Positions 9,359-17,412 of a DNA stretch of 64,000 nucleotides are shown here, piece by piece. This DNA is from Candidatus Omnitrophota bacterium (GTDB taxonomy: Bacteria > Omnitrophota > Omnitrophia > Omnitrophales > Aquincolibacteriaceae), in assembly GCA_903820505.1 (NCBI GenBank), contig CAIJHQ010000017.1, positions 1-64,000 on the forward strand. The letters are read 5' to 3'. The number at the start of each line of letters is the position of its first letter. Position 1 is the stretch's first letter. The position numbers and the translations under genes are program-made. Under the pieces are notes generated by a model. That model did not search any database, was not told the DNA's origin, and saw only the letters and a list, made by a program, of their open reading frames with translations.

Positions 9359-10414
9359 CTAAGAAAGATAGCGTCCGCGGTAGATTTTGATCAGGGCGAA
9401 GAAAAGCGAAAGCACGACGGGCGCCAGGAAAATCCCCATCAGGCCGTAGAGCTTCATCCCGCCCATGATGCCGAAGAACAGAAGGAAGTAGGGAAGTTTG
9501 GCTTTTTTCCCGATGATGGCGGGTTTGATAAGGTTATCGAGCAGGCTGATAATGAAGAATCCGCACAGGAAAAGGATCAGGGCCTTGATGTAGAACTGGT
9601 TGGCGACAAGAAAGACCGCCAGGGGGAACCAGACGCTCGCCGCTCCCAGGAACGGGACCAGTGAGGTGATGAAAGTCAGGAATGCGAAGAAGATCGGGAG
9701 CGGGATCCCCAAGGACCAGAAGATGATCCCCGCGACGATCCCCTGGATCATGCTGGTCAGGAGTTGGCCGCGGATGACTGCCACGAACGTGTCATGGATC
9801 TGGAGGAAAAGGTCTTTTTTGGTCTCTTTTTCGAAGGGGGCTATTTCATAAACGAAGTTATAGATCCTCTCGCCGTGCTTGAAAAAAACGAACGTCAGGA
9901 AGGTCATAAAGAAAAGGTTCAGAAGAACGAAGAAGGCGTTTTTGGTCAGAAGGCCCATGAGGGAGGCCGTGAAAGTCCCGAAATTCTTGGTGGCGTTCAG
10001 GAGCCAGGATGCCATTCCGTTCTTCAGAGGTTCCCACTGGAAGATGTGGCTTTCGATCTTCTGGAACCAGGCGAACGCGCGGACCCGCTCAATGAGCTCT
10101 TCCAGACGCCCTTCCCGGACAAAGCTGTACGCCCACTGGGAAAGTTCGATGGCCTGGGTCGCCATGTTGATCAGGATCATGATGAACGGCGGGACCACGA
10201 CCAGGAAAACGCCGACGGTCATGAGGAACGCGGTCAGATTGTTCCGGTCCGGGAGCGCGGCCTTGAGCCTCGCGTAGACCGGATAAAAAGCGAAGGCCAG
10301 AATGGCGGCCCAGAAAATGGCGGTGAAGAACGGCGAGAAAATGCGGACCACTTCATAAACGATGAAGATCAGGACCGCGATGAAGATGAAGGAGATGAAC
10401 TGTTCGCGTTTCAT
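9359..10414 (-). CDS. AI-2E family (PerM/TqsA-type) membrane transporter
   Basis: 351 residues with seven to eight hydrophobic helices: two near 8-45, one at about 60-85, one at about 150-180, and a cluster from about 210 to the end. The conserved PF01594 pattern is visible, including the GxxxxFxPxIG-like end region LIKPAIIGKKAKLP. Members export varied substrates (autoinducer-2, Na+/H+ exchange and others), so the substrate is unknown. It is monocistronic and read toward the cyclase gene. A REP-like element lies directly upstream of its start codon. Confidence 0.88.
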   Translation of the reverse strand: MKREQFISFIFIAVLIFIVYEVVRIFSPFFTAIFWAAILAFAFYPVYARLKAALPDRNNLTAFLMTVGVFLVVVPPFIMILINMATQAIELSQWAYSFVREGRLEELIERVRAFAWFQKIESHIFQWEPLKNGMASWLLNATKNFGTFTASLMGLLTKNAFFVLLNLFFMTFLTFVFFKHGERIYNFVYEIAPFEKETKKDLFLQIHDTFVAVIRGQLLTSMIQGIVAGIIFWSLGIPLPIFFAFLTFITSLVPFLGAASVWFPLAVFLVANQFYIKALILFLCGFFIISLLDNLIKPAIIGKKAKLPYFLLFFGIMGGMKLYGLMGIFLAPVVLSLFFALIKIYRGRYLS

Positions 10415-10421
10415 GCGCCTG

Positions 10422-10465
10422 GCACCGTTCTCCGTTTGATTTTTGGGGTTAACAGTACTGCATAT
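10422..10465 (-). repeat. REP-like element, copy C (GGAGAACGGTGCC family)
   Basis: Read on the minus strand this contains GCAGTACTGTTAACCCC and CGGAGAACGGTGCC. It matches the core of the longer copies at 26978-27048 and 48806-48878. It lies just before the start codon of the transporter gene, in the same orientation as the copy before efp. Confidence 0.55.
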
Positions 10466-10529
10466 CCCCGACTGAAATGTTGCGCGCCACTAGTCTAGCG
10501 GTTTCGCCGGATTTGGCAAGAGGGAGAAG

Positions 10530-11450
10530 CTATTTCTTCAGCAAATAGTTTTTGACGTAATCGAGGATGCCTTCGCGCGTCGTGAAACGGCCGCGGAAGC
10601 CGGTCATGCGTTCGTGGTGGCTCATGTCCGCCTGCGTGAAGTTCTGATAAAAGGGGTAGGGATTATCGAAATAGTCCGGCTTGAGGTTCGTGCCGAGGGC
10701 CTCGTTCAGGGCATCGACGATCTCGTTGAAGGAGGTCGCCTGTCCCGTCCCGAGGTTCATGACCGTGCTTTCCTTGGCCGCGTGCGCCATCAAGGTGGCC
10801 TCGACCACATCCTTGACATAAATGTGATCGCGTTTCTGCTCGCCCCATTTGAAGATCCGCGGGCGGTGACCTTCCATCATTTTGAGCGCGAGCTGGTAGA
10901 TCATGCTGGAGGCGTGTCCCTTGAAGTTTTCCCGGGGGCCGAAGACATTGAAAAAACGGAGGCCCACGACTTTGCCCTTGCCGTAATAAGTGCGGGCGAG
11001 CTGGTCCATGATCCACTTGGAATAACCGTAGATGTTGTTGGGGCGGCCGGCGTCGGACTCTTTGATGGGGCGGTCGATGCTGCCGTAGGTCGCGGCCGAA
11101 GAAGCGTAAACGACCGCCGCCTTTTTTTCGACGGCCAGGTCCAGAACGTTCCGGAAACCTTCGACGTTATCGTACATCATTTTTTGCTCGTCGAGGATCG
11201 TGGTGTCCGTGATGGAGGCCATATGGTAGATGCTATCGAGTTTTTTGCCCTTGGCCCAGCTCATCCAGGACCTGTCCGCGCAGTCATAGGCCAGAATATC
11301 GCCCTTGAAACCGGGAAGGTTCTTGAAACAGGAGCTGCGGAAATCATCGAGGATGGTGATCGCGGCGTCCGGACAGCGGGACTGGAGCTCCAAGGCGAGG
11401 TTGGAGCCGATGAAGCCGGCGCCTCCGGTGATCAGGATGTTCTTTTTCAT
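10530..11450 (-). CDS. hldD: ADP-L-glycero-D-manno-heptose 6-epimerase-like (HldD/RfaD)
   Basis: 306-residue short-chain dehydrogenase/epimerase. The Rossmann motif GGAGFIGS is at about 8-15, YASSAATYG at about 112-121, and the catalytic YxxxK in NIYGYSKW at about 138-146. FFNVFGPRENFKGHASSM and FTQADMS match features specific to HldD. Expected reaction: epimerisation of ADP-D-glycero-D-manno-heptose for LPS inner core, in the cytoplasm. This supports a Gram-negative envelope. Another nucleotide-sugar epimerase remains possible because no other heptose gene is in view. Its start is preceded by a promoter implying a leaderless mRNA, and it is divergent from the gene at 11516. Confidence 0.8.
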   Translation of the reverse strand: MKKNILITGGAGFIGSNLALELQSRCPDAAITILDDFRSSCFKNLPGFKGDILAYDCADRSWMSWAKGKKLDSIYHMASITDTTILDEQKMMYDNVEGFRNVLDLAVEKKAAVVYASSAATYGSIDRPIKESDAGRPNNIYGYSKWIMDQLARTYYGKGKVVGLRFFNVFGPRENFKGHASSMIYQLALKMMEGHRPRIFKWGEQKRDHIYVKDVVEATLMAHAAKESTVMNLGTGQATSFNEIVDALNEALGTNLKPDYFDNPYPFYQNFTQADMSHHERMTGFRGRFTTREGILDYVKNYLLKK

Positions 11451-11459
11451 AGGGGCATC

Positions 11460-11487
11460 ATCATAGTCAAAAACCGCGAAAGTTCAA
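11460..11487 (-). promoter_or_regulatory. Promoter of hldD, leaderless
   Basis: Minus strand TTGAAC, 16-nt spacer, TATGAT, then 9 nt to the ATG at 11450. No ribosome binding site. Confidence 0.5.
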
Positions 11488-11515
11488 ACCTTAAAATGCC
11501 GAAGACAGTAAGGCC

Positions 11516-11824
11516 ATGAAAAAGATACGTGGGGTCTTCGTTTTCCTAATAGCAGCAGTCCTTTTGTCCGGAGTTCCGTGCGCGCATGCCGGCGACGGTG
11601 AGAATATCGGCTATGCCTCGCGCGGCGTCAGTAAGATCGTCGGCAGCCTGTTCGCCATCCCCAGAGGGATGCTCCAGGGTGCGGGAAGCTCGTTTCCGTT
11701 CGGGATCGTGACCGGAGCGATACGTGGGACCTTCGAGACCGTGTCGGGCGTGGTCTCCGGGACCGCCGACGTGGCGCGCGGTTCGGCGCCTTACGCGAAA
11801 TACGCGGCGCTCGCCGCTGTTTAA
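11516..11824 (+). CDS. Small secreted protein, TIGR04073-like
   Basis: 102 residues. A clear signal peptide (about 1-25, cleaved after AHA) precedes a Gly/Ala-rich chain with two hydrophobic stretches (about 38-75), including a repeated G-x-V-x-G-x pattern. The layout resembles the exosortase-associated TIGR04073 family, which has a small conserved domain reading GVxNxxxGxxEIPxxxxx; here it is RGVSKIVGSLFAIPRGML. No exosortase gene is in the window. Its last 4 bp overlap the end of convergent folB. Function unknown. Confidence 0.6.
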   Translation: MKKIRGVFVFLIAAVLLSGVPCAHAGDGENIGYASRGVSKIVGSLFAIPRGMLQGAGSSFPFGIVTGAIRGTFETVSGVVSGTADVARGSAPYAKYAALAAV

Positions 11825-12180
11825 CGGCCCGCCTTGCGGGTGATCTGAACGGCTATCTTCTCGGCGTTGCGGATCGCCTTCGGTTTTGCGACGCGCACAG
11901 TGATACACTTCAATTTAAATTCCCGCAAAAGCATTTCCGCCAGCCGTTCCGTCAGAGTCTCCAAAAGGAAAAACCTGCTTTTTGAAACAAACCTCGCGGC
12001 GCTTCCAGCGATTTTCTGATAATCCAAAGCCTGCCGGAGGTCATCGGTCCGGGCGGGGAGGCGGACCGGCGCGGGGAACTCGAGGTCGATCACGACGGGT
12101 TGTTTCATTTTTCGTTCCCGCGGAAGCGTGCCGAGGATGCAGGCCACCTCGAGACCCTGTATGAAGATTTTTCCATCCAT
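11821..12180 (-). CDS. folB: Dihydroneopterin aldolase
   Basis: 119 residues, the usual length. The N-terminal IFIQGLEVACILGTLPRER matches the FolB start (the catalytic Glu and the G-x-x-x-x-E region), and the LLETLTERLAE helix and ITVRVAKPKA strand match the rest of the tunnelling fold. It cleaves 7,8-dihydroneopterin to 6-hydroxymethyl-dihydropterin in folate synthesis. FolP, a later step of the same pathway, is encoded at 37604 rather than nearby. It is probably translated from a leaderless mRNA. Confidence 0.88.
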   Translation of the reverse strand: MDGKIFIQGLEVACILGTLPRERKMKQPVVIDLEFPAPVRLPARTDDLRQALDYQKIAGSAARFVSKSRFFLLETLTERLAEMLLREFKLKCITVRVAKPKAIRNAEKIAVQITRKAGR

Positions 12181-12188
12181 GATACGCT

Positions 12189-12216
12189 AGTCTATCACTT
12201 GAAATAAAAGTTTCAA
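12189..12216 (-). promoter_or_regulatory. Promoter of folB, leaderless
   Basis: Minus strand TTGAAA, 16-nt spacer, TAGACT, then 8 nt to the ATG at 12180. Confidence 0.55.
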
Positions 12217-12241
12217 CGTGGCAGAGTTTCAAAGTATTACA

Positions 12242-13321
12242 ATGCTGGCCTTGAGCCCTGATCCTCTGACACCATCAATCCCGGAGATTATTTTGAAAAT
12301 CGAGCCATTATGCACGCTTTTCGGAACGTGCGGCGGATGTCAGTACCAGGACATCCCCTATGAACGGGAACTCGCCCTGAAAGAAGAGACGCTAAAGCAG
12401 CAGCTTCAGGAAGAGCTTTCTGTTGCCGGGGAGGTTTTCGAGCCGATTGAATCGTCGCCGGAAGTTCTTCATTATCGCAGCCGCCTCGATCTGACGCTGC
12501 GGAAAAGGAACAACGGGGAACGGCAGATGGGATTCATGCTGCCCGGCACCCAGCGGCTCCAGGAGGTCACTTCCTGCCTGCTCGCGCGCCGGGAGATCAA
12601 CGACTACCTGCCGTCGCTTAAAGAACAGGCGGTCCGGATGCTGCCGGCCGATTATCGCGTCGCGAACCTGGTGGTGCGTGTCGGCGAGGAGGGAAAGGTC
12701 TTTTGGGGCGGGATCGGACGGCGTTCACTGCGGATGAAAGAGGAGGATTATTTTTGGGTCACGGTCCGGGGCCGGAAGATCTATTACGCGCTGGACACTT
12801 TTTTCCAGGCGAACCATTCGATCCTTGAGAAGATCATTGCACGCATCGAGGCTCTTGTTCCGTGGACGAAGGAGACGGTCTTTCTGGACCTCTACTCGGG
12901 GGTCGGCCTTTTCGGGATCGCGTTGGCGGACCGGGCCGGAGAAGTGGTGATGATCGAAGAAGGAGCGGATTCGGTGAAGCTCGCGGCCTATAACGTTCGG
13001 GTCCACCATTTAGAACATGTCCGGCTCCTGGAGGGGAAAGTGGAAACGCATTTACCGGAAGTTCTGAAGGAAGCGTCCGGAAAACCTTGCGTCGCGCTGA
13101 TCGATCCGCCGCGCGGAGGGCTTGCCGCTTCGGTGATCGAGACGCTGGTGCAGGCAAAGGACCTCGCGTCATTATTTTATCTTTCGTGTTCTCCGGAGTC
13201 GCTCGTGCGCGACCTGAAGGAGCTGACCCGGACCGCCTGGCGGGTCCAAAAGATCATGCCGTTCGATTTTTTCCCGCGGACACGACATTTGGAGACTCTG
13301 GTATGGCTCGTCCGCGCGTAG
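12242..13321 (+). CDS. TrmA/RlmCD-family 5-methyluridine RNA methyltransferase
   Basis: About 359 residues. The N-terminal CTLFGTCGGCQYQ is the [4Fe-4S] cysteine cluster of the family, with the fourth Cys further on. SAM binding is in FLDLYSGVGLFGIALA, and IDPPRGG and the catalytic Cys in YLSCSPESLVRDL follow. There is no N-terminal TRAM domain. It methylates C5 of a uridine in rRNA or tRNA; the site is not predictable. Start is uncertain: GTG 12218, ATG 12242 and TTG 12293 are in frame, and only the TTG has a Shine-Dalgarno-like GGAG, placing the Fe-S motif near the N-terminus. The end overlaps trmB. Confidence 0.85.
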   Translation: MLALSPDPLTPSIPEIILKIEPLCTLFGTCGGCQYQDIPYERELALKEETLKQQLQEELSVAGEVFEPIESSPEVLHYRSRLDLTLRKRNNGERQMGFMLPGTQRLQEVTSCLLARREINDYLPSLKEQAVRMLPADYRVANLVVRVGEEGKVFWGGIGRRSLRMKEEDYFWVTVRGRKIYYALDTFFQANHSILEKIIARIEALVPWTKETVFLDLYSGVGLFGIALADRAGEVVMIEEGADSVKLAAYNVRVHHLEHVRLLEGKVETHLPEVLKEASGKPCVALIDPPRGGLAASVIETLVQAKDLASLFYLSCSPESLVRDLKELTRTAWRVQKIMPFDFFPRTRHLETLVWLVRA

Positions 13322-14022
13322 TCCCAAATCCTATCAATTTCAGAGGATCTGTCCCAATACCAATCAGTCGAAACAAAGTGGAGATTGGGGCTGAAACTGG
13401 GGCAACCCTTGTCAACCCTATAGAAAAGAAATCAAGGACAAGGATAGAAGAAAAGTACGAACCGCTTGTTTTTAAGGAACTTTTCGGGAACGCGAACCCG
13501 GTCGAGATGGAGATCGGCTGCGGAAAAGGGAAATTCCTTTTGGATCGCGCGTTGGAGAACCCGGGAACGAACTTTATTGGGATCGACCGGATCATTAAAT
13601 GGATGAGGCGGCGCAAGGACCGGGTGGAGAGGGAGGCCGTGCCGAATATCCGTTTCATGAGAGCCGAGGCCCGCGTTTTTTTGAACGAAGCGGTTCCGCC
13701 GGAAAGCGTCAGTATCTTTCATGTATATTTTCCGGACCCGTGGCCGAAACGGCGGCATCAGACCCGCCGTGTCATGACGGCCGATTTTCTGAGGTTGCTG
13801 CATTCACGTCTTGCGCGGGGCGGACTTCTCGAGGTCGCGACGGACCATGAGGACTATTATGAGGCCATGAAGAAAACCGTGGCCGCGACCGCGGAACTCT
13901 GGGACAATGTGCGCGAAACACGGAATGAAAGGATCGTGGGTGGCATGAACAAAACGAATTATGAACTGAAGTTCGAAGCCGGGGGAAAGCCCCTCTTTTA
14001 TATGGAGCTCGCGAAAAAATGA
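13303..14022 (+). CDS. trmB: tRNA (guanine-N7-)-methyltransferase
   Basis: 239 residues from ATG 13303, which has GGAG 8 nt upstream and overlaps the preceding gene by 19 bp. SAM-binding EIGCGKGKFL and the family signature HVYFPDPWPKRRH are clear. It makes m7G46 in tRNA. The first 40 or so residues are not like other TrmB proteins and are encoded by a stretch of different composition (13320-13420), so a later start or an inserted segment is possible. It ends in an ATGA overlap with the pseudouridine synthase gene. Confidence 0.9.
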   Translation: MARPRVVPNPINFRGSVPIPISRNKVEIGAETGATLVNPIEKKSRTRIEEKYEPLVFKELFGNANPVEMEIGCGKGKFLLDRALENPGTNFIGIDRIIKWMRRRKDRVEREAVPNIRFMRAEARVFLNEAVPPESVSIFHVYFPDPWPKRRHQTRRVMTADFLRLLHSRLARGGLLEVATDHEDYYEAMKKTVAATAELWDNVRETRNERIVGGMNKTNYELKFEAGGKPLFYMELAKK

Positions 14023-14756
14023 GGATCGCGCACGCTTTGGCCACGGCGGGACTCGGTTCGCGCCGCAAGTGCGAAGTCTTCGTCACGAACGGTGCCGTCA
14101 CCGTGAACGGGGAAACCGTCTTCGATCTCGGCCGCCAGGTCGATCTCGAAAAGGACACGATCCTGTACCGCGGGAAGGCCCTCCGGGCTGCGCCGCATGT
14201 TTATTACGTTCTGAATAAACCCGAGGGGTACGTCGTGACGGCCCAGGACATCCATGCCAAACAGACGGTCTACGACCTTTTGCCGCGCCACTTGGTGAAC
14301 GCGACGCGTCAATCTTCCACGAACCGCGTCCGGGTTTTTCCGGTCGGCCGGCTGGACAAGGATTCTTCGGGATTTCTCCTGATGACCAATGATGGCGAAC
14401 TGGCGAACCGGTTGATCCATCCGCGTTATCACGTCGAGAAATGGTATGAGGTCAAGCTCGGCCGCGCGTGGGAACCCGCGGACCGCCCCAAAGTGCTGAA
14501 CGGATTTCATTCCTATGACGGGTTATTGAAGCTGGAAGAAGTGCGTCCGGTCTCCAAGAGAGGTCTGATGGTGGAGCTCCGGGAAGGGAAAAAACGCCAG
14601 ATCCGGAGGGTTTTCAAGTATTACGGGTATGAGGTCGTGTACCTGAACCGCGTTTCCTTCGGCCCGCTGAAGCTCGGGAATCTTTTGCCGGGGCGCGGCC
14701 GCTTCCTGACCTCGTTCGAGTCGCAGGACCTTCGCAAGGCCGTGAGTCCCCGCTGA
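14019..14756 (+). CDS. rluB: RluB/RsuA-family pseudouridine synthase
   Basis: 245 residues. An N-terminal S4 RNA-binding domain (about 1-60) is followed by the catalytic domain with VGRLDKDSSGFLLMTNDG, whose Asp is the nucleophile, and GKKRQIRRVF. RluB-type enzymes modify helix 89 of 23S rRNA, and RsuA modifies 16S; the sequence alone does not separate them firmly. The ATG lies in a 4-bp overlap with trmB, so the three RNA-modification genes from 12242 form one unit ended by the hairpin at 14846. Confidence 0.88.
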   Translation: MRIAHALATAGLGSRRKCEVFVTNGAVTVNGETVFDLGRQVDLEKDTILYRGKALRAAPHVYYVLNKPEGYVVTAQDIHAKQTVYDLLPRHLVNATRQSSTNRVRVFPVGRLDKDSSGFLLMTNDGELANRLIHPRYHVEKWYEVKLGRAWEPADRPKVLNGFHSYDGLLKLEEVRPVSKRGLMVELREGKKRQIRRVFKYYGYEVVYLNRVSFGPLKLGNLLPGRGRFLTSFESQDLRKAVSPR

Positions 14757-14768
14757 GCGGAGCAGGCA

Positions 14769-14784
14769 GGTGACAGTTGTCACC
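14769..14784. repeat. Palindrome GGTGACAGTTGTCACC
   Basis: Perfect 16-bp palindrome 12 bases after the rluB stop. It is a relative of GGTGACAGTCACC at 980-992. Confidence 0.4.
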
Positions 14785-14825
14785 AATCGGGACACCCGGT
14801 CTTTTGATATTTTGTAATCCTTTAG

Positions 14826-14876
14826 CGGGAGGCTCATCCTCCCGGTCCGGGCCCGAGGGACGGGCTCCGGATTTTT
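14826..14876 (+). terminator. Intrinsic terminator after rluB
   Basis: Two hairpins: 14826-14832/14838-14844, then TCCGGGCCC paired with GGGC-CCGGA (14846-14871) followed by TTTTT (14872-14876). Confidence 0.65.
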
Positions 14877-14880
14877 GGGA

Positions 14881-15126
14881 TCATTCCGCGATCGACTGCT
14901 TTTCCGGGTGGTAGAAGAGACGCCGTTTGGAACTGTTGTCCTCCGCGATCACGACGAGGCAGTCATCGATCGAGAACGCGTGATGGATCCTGATCGATTC
15001 GGCCTTCAGTTTCTTCCCTTTCAGGAAATCCAAAAGGAAATCCTGCTCCTTTTCCTTGAGCGTGCACCGGATCTCCAGAAAATCCCGGACCAGGTATTCC
15101 CAAGTTTCCTTCGTGGCTGTACTCAT
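14881..15126 (-). CDS. Small hypothetical protein
   Basis: 81 residues, acidic and basic mix without membrane segments. Start ATG with AAAGGAG a few bases upstream, so it is probably real. A helical N-terminal half is followed by a short beta-rich part (CLVVIAEDNSSKRRLFYHP). I do not recognise the family and no conserved motif stands out. It is convergent with rluB and divergent from the Rrf2 regulator, whose promoter region lies on its 5' side. Confidence 0.6.
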   Translation of the reverse strand: MSTATKETWEYLVRDFLEIRCTLKEKEQDFLLDFLKGKKLKAESIRIHHAFSIDDCLVVIAEDNSSKRRLFYHPEKQSIAE

Positions 15127-15308
15127 TTTTTCTTTCTCCTTTCAAAGAGTGCGTGCTCTTAAAGCTACTCGGCAGGTCCGGTTTTTGAAAGGGAAGCGCA
15201 GTGCGGCATTTTTTGAAATCTACCAATAATAGAAGAAAACGGAAAAGTCTGTAAGCTCTCTCGGCCGCCGACGAGGCTTGAGATGTCCTGAAAAGCCTAA
15301 AAATAAAT

Positions 15309-15337
15309 TTGACACAAAGGGAATCGTCGGTTATTGT
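15309..15337 (+). promoter_or_regulatory. Promoter of the Rrf2/MetY unit
   Basis: TTGACA (15309-15314), 17-nt spacer, TATTGT (15332-15337). The following 30 bases to the ATG are A+T-rich with repeated CTAT/GATA words and are a plausible operator for the Rrf2 protein encoded just downstream. Confidence 0.6.
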
Positions 15338-15367
15338 ACGTCTATTAATCTATAGGATAAGTAGACT

Positions 15368-15820
15368 ATGATATCTAAAAAGACGAAGTACGCTTTGAGG
15401 GCCGTTCTCTTTCTGACGGAGAAATACTCCGCCAAGGAACCGGTCCTTATCGCGGAGATCGCGGAAAAAGAGTCCATTTCAAAGAAATTCCTGGAATCGA
15501 TCCTTCTGGAATTGAAGAACAAAGGACTGCTTCAGAGCAAGAAAGGGAAGGGTGGCGGTTATTTGTTGGCCAGGGACCCGGGCCAGATAACCTTCGGAGA
15601 GGTGTTCGGGATCTTCGAGAACCCTTTCGCGCTGCTTCCGTGCCTGACCCAGACACCGTACCGGCGTTGCGAAGAGTGCCGCACGGGGAGCGTTTGCGGG
15701 ATCCGGATCGTCATGCAGGAGGTTCATAAAGTGACCACAAGCATCATGAACGTGACGACTTTTCAAGAGCTCCGTGACCGAATGCGAAGTTCACAACAGG
15801 AAACGATGTATTACATTTAA
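15368..15820 (+). CDS. Rrf2-family transcriptional regulator (IscR/CymR-like)
   Basis: 150 residues. The N-terminal winged helix (about 1-80) has the family features [25 protein letters not shown] and [13 protein letters not shown] cysteine-rich stretch at about 98-116 ([19 protein letters not shown]) has five Cys and resembles the Fe-S ligands of IscR-type members, whereas CymR lacks a cluster. It lies 23 bp upstream of metY and near cysK, so it probably controls sulfur assimilation or cysteine supply and its own promoter. The Cys pattern suggests Fe-S or redox sensing. Confidence 0.88.
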   Translation: MISKKTKYALRAVLFLTEKYSAKEPVLIAEIAEKESISKKFLESILLELKNKGLLQSKKGKGGGYLLARDPGQITFGEVFGIFENPFALLPCLTQTPYRRCEECRTGSVCGIRIVMQEVHKVTTSIMNVTTFQELRDRMRSSQQETMYYI

Positions 15821-15843
15821 AAACAAAAAAGGAGAGATATGTT

Positions 15844-17142
15844 ATGAGCAAGATTGACAGCAGATTGAAAATTGAAACACTGGCGCTTCACGGCGGGCAG
15901 GAACCGGATCCCACGACGGGTTCGCGCGCGGTGCCGATCTATCAGACCACGTCGTACCAGTTCAAAAACACGGAGCACGCGGCGAACCTTTTCGGGCTCA
16001 AGGAGTTCGGGAACATTTATACCCGCCTCATGAACCCGACGACCGATGTGCTCGAAAAAAGGATCGCGCTGCTGGACGGCGGCGTGGGAGCTCTGGCGGT
16101 CTCGAGCGGCCAATCCGCGATTACGCTCGCGCTCCTTAACATTGCGAAGGCGGGGGATGAGATCGTTTCCGCGGACAATCTTTACGGCGGGACCTACAAT
16201 CTCTTTCACTACACTTTCCCGCGGCTCGGCATCAAGGTCAATTTTGTGAAGTCCAACGACCTTGAGGCCCTGCAAAAGGCGATCACGCCGAAAACCAAGG
16301 CGGTCTACGCGGAATCGATCGGGAATCCGAAGCTTGATGTCGCGGACCTTGAGGGGATCTCGAAAGTAGCGCACAAGAACGGCATCCCGTTCGTGCTGGA
16401 TAACACGGTCTCTCCGTACCTTCTGCGCCCGATCGACCACGGTGTGGACATCATCGTGTATTCCGCGACGAAATTCATCGGCGGGCACGGGACGTCGCTC
16501 GGCGGGCTCATTGTGGATTCCGGAAAGTTCGACTGGACGAACGGGAAATTTCCGTTGATCGCTGCCCCGGATCCGAGCTATCACGGGATCAACTTCGTGG
16601 AGGCCCTGAAACCGCTCGGTAATATCGCCTACATCATCAAGGCGCGGGTGACACTGCTCCGGGACCTGGGGAACGCGCTTTCGCCGTTCAATTCGTTCCT
16701 GTTCCTGCAGGGGCTTGAGACGATACATCTCCGGATGATCCGTCATTCCGAGAACGCCTTCGCGGTCGCGCAGCACCTCGCGAAGCATCCGAAGGTCGCC
16801 TGGGTGAATTATCCGGGACTTCCGTTGAGCCCCGAAAAGGACCGGGTGAAAAAATATCTGCCCAAAGGCGCGGGGGCGATCCTCGGGTTCGGGATCAAGG
16901 GAGGCCTTGAGGCCGGGAAGAAGTTCATCGATTCGCTCGAGCTGATCTCGCATCTGGCGAACGTCGGGGACGCGAAGAGTCTGGCGATCCATCCGGCGAC
17001 CACGACGCATCAGCAGCTTTCGGCGGAGGAGCAGATCGCGACCGGTGTGACGCCCGATTTCATCCGTTTGTCGATCGGGATCGAGAACGTGGAGGATATC
17101 ATCGCGGACATCGATCAGGCACTTGGAAAGGCAGGGAAGTAA
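15844..17142 (+). CDS. metY: O-acetylhomoserine sulfhydrylase
   Basis: 432 residues, the length of MetY rather than the shorter MetB. It is a PLP enzyme of the Cys/Met metabolism family: the Schiff-base Lys is K210 in [11 protein letters not shown], with SSGQSA and [10 protein letters not shown] also visible. It makes homocysteine from O-acetylhomoserine and sulfide. MetX, encoded at 24285, would supply the acylated substrate. AGGAGA precedes the start. It follows the Rrf2 regulator closely, so the two are probably co-transcribed. Confidence 0.92.
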   Translation: MSKIDSRLKIETLALHGGQEPDPTTGSRAVPIYQTTSYQFKNTEHAANLFGLKEFGNIYTRLMNPTTDVLEKRIALLDGGVGALAVSSGQSAITLALLNIAKAGDEIVSADNLYGGTYNLFHYTFPRLGIKVNFVKSNDLEALQKAITPKTKAVYAESIGNPKLDVADLEGISKVAHKNGIPFVLDNTVSPYLLRPIDHGVDIIVYSATKFIGGHGTSLGGLIVDSGKFDWTNGKFPLIAAPDPSYHGINFVEALKPLGNIAYIIKARVTLLRDLGNALSPFNSFLFLQGLETIHLRMIRHSENAFAVAQHLAKHPKVAWVNYPGLPLSPEKDRVKKYLPKGAGAILGFGIKGGLEAGKKFIDSLELISHLANVGDAKSLAIHPATTTHQQLSAEEQIATGVTPDFIRLSIGIENVEDIIADIDQALGKAGK

Positions 17143-17258
17143 CCCTCTCCGGGTGAAAAAGAAAATGGCGGATACCGAGGTTTTTCCTGTATCCAGGTTG
17201 ATGGGCCACAAATAACAAGGCACCGGGTGTTTTTGGGCACGAACATAGTTACCGATTC

Positions 17259-17381
17259 ATGTGGTTCATCAATGACAAATTAACCTTGGTGGGGGCGTGG
17301 GTGTACGCCGGTAAGGCGAAAGGGACCAAAGAGGTCGGCCTCGGCGACGGGTTTACCGTGAGCTTACATTGCGCGCTTTAA
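17259..17381 (+). pseudogene. 40-residue reading frame, possible gene remnant
   Basis: In the 270-bp gap between metY and cysK one frame is open from about 17204 to a TAA at 17379-17381, with an ATG at 17259. The product reads like real protein (for example LTLVGAWVYAGKAKG then VGLGDGFTVSLHCAL), with alternating strand-like residues. No ribosome binding site is visible. It may be the C-terminal remnant of a decayed beta-rich gene, or a tiny gene. I cannot name a family. Confidence 0.3.
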
Positions 17382-17412
17382 AAACCTTAAATAAAGTACA
17401 AAGGAGGCTCCT

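Noticed and set aside
13087-13302. Upstream extension of the trmB reading frame
   Set aside because: It lies inside the TrmA-like gene. ATG 13303 has a Shine-Dalgarno and gives the usual TrmB length.
17143-17412. SAM riboswitch or T-box upstream of cysK
   Set aside because: No conserved core of either was seen in this gap or before metX.
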